Shown: positions 46,968 through 55,021 of the stretch, one piece after another
How the letters are laid out: every line of letters begins with the position of its first letter
Numbering within the stretch: position 1 is the stretch's first letter
Notes under the pieces: model-generated
The model's database searches: none
What the model was told of the DNA's origin: nothing
Seen by the model: the letters and a program-made list of their open reading frames with translations, nothing else
NCBI RefSeq assembly: GCF_001273955.1
Contig: NZ_LIGI01000001.1
Coordinates: forward strand, 4,529,236-4,584,256
Length of the DNA: 55,021 nt
Source: Bacillus sp. FJAT-27245
GTDB taxonomy: Bacteria > Bacillota > Bacilli > Bacillales > Cytobacillaceae
Direction of reading: 5' to 3'
Position numbers and translations under genes: made by a program

Positions 46968-48377
46968 TTGGGTAAAAACGTCCATATAAAAAAAATCGAC
47001 TTGTCAGCGGATAAGTTTTTTAAGCAATATAAGCAAATTTGCGGGGAAACCGGACATCATGTCCTTCTCGAAAGCGGCCGGGGCGGACGCTACAGCATTG
47101 CGGCATTTCACCCGTTCGCAATTGTCAGGTCCAAAGGCTGGAACTGCCTTGAAATCATTGAAGAAGGAAAGGCTGCGGTTGCCATGGAAGGGAATCCGCT
47201 TCATGGTCTGAAAACATATATGGCTGGATTCAAAATTAAGGCCGAGTCCGCGGTCCCTCTTGCCTCAGGCGGAGCGATTGGATACATAAGCTATGACTAT
47301 GCAAGATATATTGAAACACTACCGGACCAGGCCAAAGATGAGCTTCGCGTGCCCGACGTATATTTCCTCCTTCATAAGGAATGGTTCGTCCTTGATTTAC
47401 AGGAAAACACCTTGAGAATGTGCTTCCTTTATGACGAGGGTGACATCGAATGCCTAGAGGAACGGGTCCGGGACTGGGAAGAACGGTGGACTCGGGCAGA
47501 TGCCGGTTCGGATAAACAGACAGAAAGTGTGTCCGTCCAGGAAAGGGAAGTTTCCATTGGAGAAACGGATTTTATGGCAGCGGTTGAAAGGGTGAGGGAA
47601 TACATTGCACAGGGAGATGTGTTCCAGGTAAACCTTTCCGTCAGACAGAAGAAACCGATTGGCATTCCGGCGATCCAAGTTTATGAAAAGCTGCGGGAGG
47701 TCAATCCATCCCCTTATATGGGATATTTCCATACCCCCGAATTTCAGCTAGTGAGCGGTTCGCCGGAACTACTCGTCAAAAAGCTTGGGGATGAAATCAG
47801 TACCCGGCCGATTGCGGGAACAAGATCGCGGGGCCGCGATGAAGAAGAGGACCAGCTTCTTGCGAATGAATTGATCGGAAGTGAAAAGGAACGCGCCGAG
47901 CATGTGATGCTTGTTGACCTTGAACGCAATGACCTCGGAAGGGTCAGCGCCTACGGATCAGTGGAAGTGAATGAATTCATGGTCATTGAAAAATATTCCC
48001 ATGTCATGCACATTGTTTCGAATGTCCGGGGCCGAATTTCGAAGGATAAAGATGGCTTCGATCTAATTGACGCGGTATTCCCGGGCGGTACCATTACCGG
48101 AGCCCCAAAGGTGAGGACGATGGAGATTATCGAAGAACTTGAACCTTCGAGACGCGGACCATATACAGGATCACTTGGATGGATCGGCTTTAACGGAGAC
48201 GTGGAGCTGAACATCATGATCCGGACGATGCTCGTAAAAGACGGACAAGCCCATGTCCAGGCAGGGGCCGGCATCGTCATAGATTCGAATCCGATATATG
48301 AATATAAAGAGTCTTTGAAAAAAGCAAGGGCGCTCTGGAAAGCGAAAGAGCTTGCGGAAACAGGTGAAAGCAAATGA
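46968..48377 (+). CDS. pabB: aminodeoxychorismate synthase component I
   Basis: 469 aa chorismate-binding enzyme that with PabA makes 4-amino-4-deoxychorismate for folate. The TrpE/PabB core shows RPIAGTRSRGRDEEED, LVDLERNDLGRV, HIVSNVRG and FPGGTITGAPKVRTMEIIEELE. The start is uncertain: TTG at 46968 has GGGAGTGAG at a good distance and is preferred, while ATG at 46953 has only a weak upstream GGGAAA. First gene of the folate operon; it overlaps pabA by four bases. Confidence 0.95.
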   Translation: MGKNVHIKKIDLSADKFFKQYKQICGETGHHVLLESGRGGRYSIAAFHPFAIVRSKGWNCLEIIEEGKAAVAMEGNPLHGLKTYMAGFKIKAESAVPLASGGAIGYISYDYARYIETLPDQAKDELRVPDVYFLLHKEWFVLDLQENTLRMCFLYDEGDIECLEERVRDWEERWTRADAGSDKQTESVSVQEREVSIGETDFMAAVERVREYIAQGDVFQVNLSVRQKKPIGIPAIQVYEKLREVNPSPYMGYFHTPEFQLVSGSPELLVKKLGDEISTRPIAGTRSRGRDEEEDQLLANELIGSEKERAEHVMLVDLERNDLGRVSAYGSVEVNEFMVIEKYSHVMHIVSNVRGRISKDKDGFDLIDAVFPGGTITGAPKVRTMEIIEELEPSRRGPYTGSLGWIGFNGDVELNIMIRTMLVKDGQAHVQAGAGIVIDSNPIYEYKESLKKARALWKAKELAETGESK

Positions 48378-48958
48378 TCTATATGATTGATAACTATGAC
48401 TCCTTCACCTTCAATCTCGTCCAATATTTGGGTGAGTTGGGGGAGGAGCTCATAATAAAACGAAATGATGAAGTTACATTGGAGGATATCGAAAGAGCGA
48501 ATCCGTCCATCCTGATGATTTCACCGGGTCCATGCAGCCCGAATGAGGCTGGGATCAGCCTCGACGCAATTTCACATTTTGCCGGCAAGGTTCCCATTTT
48601 CGGCGTTTGCCTTGGCCATCAGGCAATTGCCCAAGTGTTTGGTGGAGACATCGTCCGGGCGGAAAGGCTTATGCATGGAAAAACCTCTCCCATCCACCAT
48701 GACGGGAAGACGATTTTCCAAGGAATTTCTACTCCGTTTGAGGCGACCCGCTATCATTCCCTAATCGTTAAAAAGGAAACATTTCCCGAATGCTTAGAGG
48801 TTTCAGGCTGGACGGAAGAGGGAGAAATCATGGCACTCCGCCATAAAACGATGCCGATAGAGGGAGTCCAGTTCCATCCTGAATCGATTATGACAGGCCC
48901 GGGGAAACAACTGCTCGCCAATTTCGTCGCTGTCCATTCCCTTAAGATGCGGAGCTAG
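48374..48958 (+). CDS. pabA: aminodeoxychorismate/anthranilate synthase glutaminase component
   Basis: 194 aa class I glutamine amidotransferase. The nucleophile is in GVCLGHQAI and the His-Glu pair in VQFHPESIMT. In B. subtilis this subunit is shared by PabB and TrpE (amphibolic trpG). MIDNYDSFTFNLVQYLGELG is the typical start. The ATGA overlap with pabB signals coupling. pabC starts two bases after its stop. Confidence 0.96.
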   Translation: MIYMIDNYDSFTFNLVQYLGELGEELIIKRNDEVTLEDIERANPSILMISPGPCSPNEAGISLDAISHFAGKVPIFGVCLGHQAIAQVFGGDIVRAERLMHGKTSPIHHDGKTIFQGISTPFEATRYHSLIVKKETFPECLEVSGWTEEGEIMALRHKTMPIEGVQFHPESIMTGPGKQLLANFVAVHSLKMRS

Positions 48959-48960
48959 AC

Positions 48961-49836
48961 ATGTATATTTGGCAGAACGGCATGCTTGTAAAAAAGGAAG
49001 AGGCGGCGATTAGCCCATTCGACCATGGCTTTCTTTATGGGGCGGGGCTATTCGAAACATTCAGGGTCTACGGGGGCCACTGCTTTTTGCTGGATGACCA
49101 TCTTGAAAGGCTGAATGCGGGGCTCGAATTGCTCGAGATTGGCAAAAAGGTGAAACGTAATGAAGCGGAAGGCGCTGTTAGGTCACTCCTTGGAGCAAAT
49201 GGCTATACGGATGCCTATATCCGTTTTAATGTGTCAGCGGGGATTGGCGAAATCGGCCTTCGCTCCGAACCGTATGATTCGCCGGAAGTCCTAATCTTCT
49301 CCAAACCGCTCCCGCGGGCAGGCTCCCTGCAGGAAAAACGCGGAAAAATCCTTTCCATAAGCAGGAACACGCCGGAGGGGGATGAACGCCTTAAATCGCA
49401 TCATTATTTGAATAACCTTCTTGCCTGGCGGGAAATCCGCCACTTTCCCGGGGTTGAAGGAATATTCCTGACACAGGAAGGCAATGTTGCCGAAGGGATT
49501 GTCTCTAATGTATTTTGGGCGAAACACGGCATTCTCTACACTCCTTCGGTACAAACGGGAATCTTAAATGGGATTACCCGCCAGTTTGTGATTGAATTGG
49601 CGGAAAAGTCAGGAATAGAGGTTCGCCAAGGTTTTTACTCCCTTGATGACCTCCTTAACGCGGACGAAGTATTTTTCACGAACTCAATCCAGGAAATTGT
49701 CGCATGCCCGGGAATTGGAGATGCTAATTTCGAAGGTATGAATGGGCAGCTGGCTGGCTTTTTACACGGCAGGTATGCTGAAGGCCGGAGTTCGTTTTAC
49801 AGCAAAAGTGAAATAAGAACGGAGGACGATGTATGA
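48961..49836 (+). CDS. pabC: 4-amino-4-deoxychorismate lyase
   Basis: 291 aa fold-type IV PLP enzyme (branched-chain aminotransferase-like) that releases pyruvate to give p-aminobenzoate. FDHGFLYGAGLFETFRVYGG and the lysine region LKSHHYLNNLLAWRE, together with EGIVSNVFW and FFTNSIQEIV, are the family features. It overlaps sul by four bases (ATGA). Confidence 0.94.
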   Translation: MYIWQNGMLVKKEEAAISPFDHGFLYGAGLFETFRVYGGHCFLLDDHLERLNAGLELLEIGKKVKRNEAEGAVRSLLGANGYTDAYIRFNVSAGIGEIGLRSEPYDSPEVLIFSKPLPRAGSLQEKRGKILSISRNTPEGDERLKSHHYLNNLLAWREIRHFPGVEGIFLTQEGNVAEGIVSNVFWAKHGILYTPSVQTGILNGITRQFVIELAEKSGIEVRQGFYSLDDLLNADEVFFTNSIQEIVACPGIGDANFEGMNGQLAGFLHGRYAEGRSSFYSKSEIRTEDDV

Positions 49837-50675
49837 GCAATGGAAATGGAAAAATCATCTGTGGAAACCATGTCCTTGATTACGATAAAAAAACAATAGT
49901 CATGGGGATATTGAACGTGACCCCGGATTCTTTCTCTGATGGCGGAAAATTCAACGCGGCTGACCGCGCGGTTGCCCATGCCCGCGAAATGATTGAATAC
50001 GGGGCCGACATTATCGATATTGGGGGCGAATCAACCCGTCCAGGGCATGAACCTGTTTCCCTCGAAGAAGAACTCGGGAGGGTTATCCCGATTATTGAAC
50101 TGCTCGCAAAAGAAGTCGATGTCCCGATTTCCGTAGACACGTACAAAGCGGAGGTCGCGAGGGAGGCACTAAAGGCAGGCGCCCATATCATTAACGATAT
50201 TTGGGGGGCCAAGGCTGAGCCGGGTATCGCAAAAGCGGCTGCCGAGTTCAACGCGCCGATCATCCTTATGCATAACCGTGACAATCGTGACTATGAATTT
50301 TTCACGCGTGATGTGTTTTGGGACCTGTATGAAAGCATCAGGATTGCGAAAGAAGCAGGGGTAAAGGATTCTCAAATTATTCTTGATCCGGGTATTGGCT
50401 TTGCCAAGGACTTCAAAGAAAACATTGAAATGATGCAGAACCTTGATACTCTTGTGGCATTGGGGTATCCGGTCCTGCTTGGGACATCCCGGAAAAGATT
50501 CATTGGCACGGTGCTTGACTTGCCGCCTGAAGAGAGAATGGAAGGTACTGGCGCGACAGTTTGCTATGGAATCCAGAAGGGCTGCCAGATGATTCGCATC
50601 CATGATGTGAAGGAAATGGCCAGGATGGCGAAAATGATGGATGCCTTGATGGGGAAGGGGAAAGCGGATGGATAA
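49833..50675 (+). CDS. sul: dihydropteroate synthase
   Basis: 280 aa TIM barrel (folP) that joins p-aminobenzoate to hydroxymethyl-dihydropterin pyrophosphate; target of sulfonamides. MGILNVTPDSFSDGGKF, IIDIGGESTRPGHEPV and LLGTSRKRFIG are complete, with none of the insertions seen in sulfonamide-resistant Sul variants obvious by eye. It overlaps folB by eight bases. Confidence 0.97.
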   Translation: MSNGNGKIICGNHVLDYDKKTIVMGILNVTPDSFSDGGKFNAADRAVAHAREMIEYGADIIDIGGESTRPGHEPVSLEEELGRVIPIIELLAKEVDVPISVDTYKAEVAREALKAGAHIINDIWGAKAEPGIAKAAAEFNAPIILMHNRDNRDYEFFTRDVFWDLYESIRIAKEAGVKDSQIILDPGIGFAKDFKENIEMMQNLDTLVALGYPVLLGTSRKRFIGTVLDLPPEERMEGTGATVCYGIQKGCQMIRIHDVKEMARMAKMMDALMGKGKADG

Positions 50676-51027
50676 GATTCACGTAAATAAAATGGAATTT
50701 TATGGGTACCATGGAGTTTTTCCCGAAGAAACGAAATTGGGCCAGCGGTTTATCATCGAGCTCGCGGTCGGCCTCGATTTAAGAAAGGCGGGGGAAACGG
50801 ATGACCTTGAAGCATCCGTTAATTATGCCGACTTGTACCGGATTTCCAGGGAAGTCGTCGAAGGCAAGCCGTATAAATTGATTGAAGCAGTTGCCGAGAA
50901 AATCGCATCAAGGATATTTGAGGAATTTCCGCTTGTGGAAGAAACAACGGTCAAAGTCGTTAAACCCGATCCCCCTATTCCCGGACATTATGAGTCGGTT
51001 GCGGCCGAAATTACAAGGAGAAGATAA
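50668..51027 (+). CDS. folB: dihydroneopterin aldolase
   Basis: 119 aa. It cleaves dihydroneopterin to 6-hydroxymethyl-dihydropterin. The start MDKIHVNKMEFYGYHGVFPEE, with the conserved YGYHG, and KPYKLIEAVAEKIA near the catalytic lysine are diagnostic. Its stop overlaps the folK start by one base. GGGGAAAGCGG lies upstream. Confidence 0.96.
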   Translation: MDKIHVNKMEFYGYHGVFPEETKLGQRFIIELAVGLDLRKAGETDDLEASVNYADLYRISREVVEGKPYKLIEAVAEKIASRIFEEFPLVEETTVKVVKPDPPIPGHYESVAAEITRRR

Positions 51028-51557
51028 TGATTGAAAATCAGGCATTTCTTTCACTCGGTTCTAATATCGGCGACCGTTTTCAAAACCTCAAGGGAGCCGT
51101 CCGGCTGCTGGATAGCCACCCTTCCATAAAAGTTGTAAATTGCTCTTCCGTTTACGAAACGGATCCGGTTGGCTACGAGGACCAGGCCCCTTTTTTAAAC
51201 ATGGTAATTGAACTAACGACGGCTTTGTCCCCGTCTGAACTGTTGGATGCATGCCTAAAGGCAGAACTCACTCTTGGAAGAAAAAGGGAAATTAGGTGGG
51301 GTCCGCGCACAATAGACCTTGACATTCTCCTCTATAACCAAGAAAATATTGAAACAGAGAAGCTGTTTATTCCCCATCCCCGGATGGTGGAACGTGCGTT
51401 TGTGCTTGTGCCACTGTATGAAGTTGCTGGAAATATTCATCTTCCAGGCCAGAGCGAACCTCTTGAAGTTTTAGTGGGTCTCTTGCCTGATAAAAAAGGA
51501 GTACGGATATGGAAGCTGATAAATGGGGAAGACGGATTCGGGCATTCAGGAAGCTAA
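51027..51557 (+). CDS. folK: 2-amino-4-hydroxy-6-hydroxymethyl-dihydropteridine pyrophosphokinase
   Basis: 176 aa HPPK. It transfers pyrophosphate from ATP to hydroxymethyl-dihydropterin, the substrate for DHPS. LSLGSNIGDRFQNL, YETDPVGYEDQAPFLNMV and RWGPRTIDLDILLY (with the metal-binding DxD) are intact. The last 49 bases overlap yazB in another frame, as in B. subtilis. Confidence 0.96.
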   Translation: MIENQAFLSLGSNIGDRFQNLKGAVRLLDSHPSIKVVNCSSVYETDPVGYEDQAPFLNMVIELTTALSPSELLDACLKAELTLGRKREIRWGPRTIDLDILLYNQENIETEKLFIPHPRMVERAFVLVPLYEVAGNIHLPGQSEPLEVLVGLLPDKKGVRIWKLINGEDGFGHSGS

Positions 51558-51718
51558 AAGGATATACCCAGGACAGTTTTTCGAAAGAGCTTGGAGTGTC
51601 AGTCTCCGTACTTGGTGAAATCGAGAGGGGCAACCGGATGCCGCCTCCCGATATAATAAGGCGAGCTTCTCAAGTCTTGTGCGTAAGTATAGAAGAAATA
51701 GCTCCCCCTGAGGAATAA
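51509..51718 (+). CDS. yazB: XRE-family helix-turn-helix protein YazB
   Basis: 69 aa, essentially one XRE-type HTH domain (WGRRIRAFRKLKGYTQDSFSKELGVSVSVLGEIERGNRMP). Targets are unknown. It begins inside folK with AAAAGGAGTACGG before the ATG, so it is translated as part of the folate operon and may report on or tune it. Its place between folK and dusB is conserved in Bacillus. Confidence 0.9.
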   Translation: MEADKWGRRIRAFRKLKGYTQDSFSKELGVSVSVLGEIERGNRMPPPDIIRRASQVLCVSIEEIAPPEE

Positions 51719-51807
51719 ACATATAGTGAACCTTTCACCAGCAGTGATTTTTCGCTGATGGTTAGCCTCGTTAAAACGGAAAAAAGTTAGAAAGGAAGGC
51801 CGGTACT

Positions 51808-52806
51808 ATGTTGAAAATTGGCGATATTGTCATGAAGAATCCAGTCGTTCTGGCGCCTATGGCCGGTGTTTGCAACTCGGCTTTCCGGCTTACCGTAAAG
51901 GAATTTGGCGCCGGCCTTGTCTGCGCTGAAATGGTCAGCGACAAAGCTATACTTTTTAAAAATGAAAAGACAATGAACATGCTGTATATAGATGAGCGCG
52001 AAAAGCCGCTAAGCCTCCAGATTTTTGGCGGTGAAAAGGATACTCTTGTCGAGGCTGCAAGATTCGTTGACAAGAATACAAATGCCGATATCATCGACAT
52101 CAATATGGGATGCCCTGTCCCGAAAATCACGAAATGTGACGCGGGGGCTAGATGGCTTCTTGATCCTGACAAAATTTATGAGATGGTTTCCGCTGTTGTT
52201 GATGCGGTAGAAAAGCCGGTTACAGTTAAAATGAGGATAGGCTGGGATGAAGAGCATATTTTTGCGGTTAAAAATGCCCGCGCGGTCGAACGCGCCGGCG
52301 GCAAGGCTGTCGCTGTCCATGGCCGTACCCGGGTCCAAATGTACGAAGGCAGAGCAAACTGGGATATCATCCGTGAAGTGAAACAGTCGGTTAACATACC
52401 TGTCATAGGGAACGGTGACGTCGAGACCCCCCAGGATGCCAAGCGGATGCTGGAAGAAACAGGCGTCGATGGCGTAATGATCGGCCGCGCGGCTCTAGGG
52501 AACCCATGGATGATCTACCGGACCGTCAAGTACCTTGAAACAGGCGAACTAATGGACGAGCCTTCAGTTCGCGAAAAAATGGATGTGTGCATCCTTCACC
52601 TTGACCGGCTAATTGCCCTTAAGAATGAACATATCGCTGTCCGTGAAATGCGCAAGCATGCGGCATGGTATTTGAAAGGCGTTAAGGGGAATGCAACCGT
52701 CCGCAACGCCATCAACGAATGCAATACAAGGGAAGAACTCGTAATGCTTCTTAATGGGCTCGCAGCTAAAGCTGAGGAAACGGAAATCCAGGCAATCGTT
52801 GGTTAA
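51808..52806 (+). CDS. dusB: tRNA-dihydrouridine synthase
   Basis: 332 aa FMN-dependent enzyme that reduces uridines in the tRNA D-loop. The start LAPMAGVCNSAFR, the catalytic cysteine in INMGCPVPKI, VTVKMRIGWDEEH, VHGRTRVQMYEG and GNGDVETPQDA define the DusB group. GAAAGGAAGG lies about ten bases upstream. It ends at a strong terminator. Confidence 0.95.
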   Translation: MLKIGDIVMKNPVVLAPMAGVCNSAFRLTVKEFGAGLVCAEMVSDKAILFKNEKTMNMLYIDEREKPLSLQIFGGEKDTLVEAARFVDKNTNADIIDINMGCPVPKITKCDAGARWLLDPDKIYEMVSAVVDAVEKPVTVKMRIGWDEEHIFAVKNARAVERAGGKAVAVHGRTRVQMYEGRANWDIIREVKQSVNIPVIGNGDVETPQDAKRMLEETGVDGVMIGRAALGNPWMIYRTVKYLETGELMDEPSVREKMDVCILHLDRLIALKNEHIAVREMRKHAAWYLKGVKGNATVRNAINECNTREELVMLLNGLAAKAEETEIQAIVG

Positions 52807-52872
52807 ACTGTTAAAGAAGGCTCGTGATGGGGTCGAATGACGGCGAAAGCTATGTTACCAGCCGGCAAGTGG

Positions 52873-52905
52873 AGGCTGCCAGTTAAAAATCTGGCAGTCT
52901 TTGTT
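52873..52905 (+). terminator. dusB terminator
   Basis: AGGCTGCCAG / CTGGCAGTCT hairpin (one G-T pair) followed by a T-rich tail. The gap to lysS (52906-53063) holds a TACAAT at 52949-52954 as a possible -10 but no convincing -35 and no T-box. Confidence 0.85.
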
Positions 52906-53060
52906 GTATTTTTGATATTTTTATTATGTCCCTTGCCGGAAGTTTGTGTACAATGGTACTAATGTCTCTTTTTATGCGAAATTGTCTAAACTGCATAAAG
53001 GTACTTAATGATAAAACTAGCGCGGGCAACATGCCGCACTGTATAAATGGGAGCTGATAA

Positions 53061-54548
<1,488 letters not shown>

Positions 54549-54553
54549 TGTTG

Positions 54554-54592
54554 AAAACGCCAGTTTCCTTTTCCGGAAGCTGGCGTTTTTTT
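54554..54592 (+). terminator. lysS terminator
   Basis: AACGCCAG plus TCC pair with GGA plus CTGGCGTT, followed by TTTTTTT. Confidence 0.9.
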
Positions 54593-54699
54593 ACTTGTAG
54601 ATCAAAGCTGGCCATTAGGATAATATGAGTTCATTATATAGAGGGGAAGCATGTAAGTTGAGGTGAAATAATCCTTTTGTAAATAAAATAAAAAAACTG

Positions 54700-54728
54700 T
54701 TGCATGGTACTTTTAAAGGTGGTATATT
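54700..54728 (+). promoter_or_regulatory. rRNA operon promoter P1
   Basis: TTGCAT, a 17-base spacer and TATATT, 224 bases before the 16S start, behind an A-rich stretch (54678-54696) that may act as an UP element. Confidence 0.7.
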
Positions 54729-54793
54729 AGTTAATGTTGCTTTTGCAGCAACCAAGCCGACAAAAAAGCCGGCTAAAAAAATAAAAAAAGTTG

Positions 54794-54822
54794 TTGACTT
54801 TAGGTTAACAACTTGATAGAAT
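54794..54822 (+). promoter_or_regulatory. rRNA operon promoter P2
   Basis: TTGACT, a 17-base spacer and TAGAAT, spaced 94 bases from P1. The tandem arrangement and the TTGACTTTAGGTTAACAAC sequence resemble Bacillus rrn P2 promoters. Confidence 0.75.
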
Positions 54823-54855
54823 AATAAAGTCGCCTTTGAGCGACACGCTAAAAAT

Positions 54856-54918
54856 TGCTCTTTGAAAACTAAACAAACAAGCGTCAACAAACAATAATAT
54901 AGTGATCTTCGGATCACT
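54856..54918 (+). promoter_or_regulatory. rRNA leader: boxA-like antitermination site and processing hairpin
   Basis: TGCTCTTTGAAAAC (54856-54869) is the boxA-type NusB/NusE site of Bacillus rRNA leaders. AGTGATC-TTCG-GATCACT (54901-54918) is a perfect hairpin between it and the 16S gene. Confidence 0.75.
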
Positions 54919-54951
54919 AGCCAACGTAACATTTTGAGCATGACTCAACTC

Positions 54952-55021
54952 TTTTTGGAGAGTTTGATCCTGGCTCAGGACGAACGCTGGCGGCGTGCCT
55001 AATACATGCAAGTCGAGCGGA
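54952..55021 (+). rRNA. rrs: 16S ribosomal RNA, 5' end (continues beyond window)
   Basis: AGAGTTTGATCCTGGCTCAG, the conserved position 8-27 sequence, begins at 54959, which places the mature 5' end near 54952. The next bases GACGAACGCTGGCGGCGTGC and CATGCAAGTCGAGCGGA are typical of Bacillaceae 16S rRNA. The gene is cut by the window end. Confidence 0.97.

Overview
The window is a chromosomal segment of an endospore-forming member of the Bacillaceae. It runs from the 3' end of a 5S rRNA gene (positions 1-95) to the 5' end of a 16S rRNA gene (from about 54952), so it is the block between two rRNA operons. Gene order follows the classic Bacillus subtilis order from csfB downstream of rrnA to lysS upstream of rrnJ almost gene for gene. 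The proteins are clearly homologous but diverged, so this is a Bacillus-like genus and not B. subtilis or the B. cereus group. Compared with my memory of B. subtilis, xpaC, yaaN and yaaR are missing, and a lone tRNA-Met lies on the minus strand between yabR and spoIIE. All genes except abrB and this tRNA are on the plus strand.

Layout. 1-830: 5S rRNA end, a degenerate tandem repeat and csfB (sigma-G inhibitor Gin) with a sigma-F-type promoter. 924-7706: yaaO, tmk, darA, then a dense run holB-ricT-yabA-trmN6-yazA-rsmI. 7723-8530: a bidirectional terminator, abrB on the minus strand with tandem promoters and Spo0A boxes, and the upstream region of metS. 8531-17992: metS, tatD, yabE, rnmV, rsmA, yabG, veg, sspF, ispE, with several dispersed repeats between genes. 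18047-27651: purR-yabJ-spoVG, glmU-prs-ctc-pth, fin, mfd. 27909-33916: spoVT, yabM-yabN-rqcP-yabP-yabQ-divIC, yabR. 34126-38649: tRNA-Met, spoIIE, yabS, yabT. 38782-46864: tilS-hpt-ftsH, coaX-hslO-yacD, cysK. 46968-51718: the overlapping folate operon pabB-pabA-pabC-sul-folB-folK-yazB. 51808-54548: dusB and lysS, then the tandem-promoter leader of the next rRNA operon.

How the genes work together. Translation and rRNA/tRNA maturation dominate (metS, lysS, tilS, trmN6, rsmI, rsmA, rnmV, dusB, pth, ctc, rqcP). They are mixed with DNA replication and repair (tmk, holB, yabA, mfd), nucleotide and cofactor supply (prs, hpt, purR, coaX, folate genes, cysK) and envelope precursors (glmU, ispE). Threaded through these is a large set of sporulation genes. 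Promoter-like sequences can be read for most of the developmental regulators: Spo0A (abrB operator, spoIIE), sigma-H (spoVG), sigma-F (csfB, fin), sigma-E (yabP), sigma-G (spoVT, sspF, fin) and sigma-K (yabG).

I did not find an undescribed multi-gene system; the coding content is core Bacillaceae genome. The points most worth a second look are regulatory: a minus-strand ECF-sigma-type promoter just downstream of yabE that would drive an antisense RNA, inverted repeats placed on the promoters of yaaO, darA and glmU, paired PurBox-like sites in front of purR, several dispersed intergenic repeats, and a 67-codon ORF coupled to the sspF stop codon. Promoter and terminator calls were made by eye; no searches were run.
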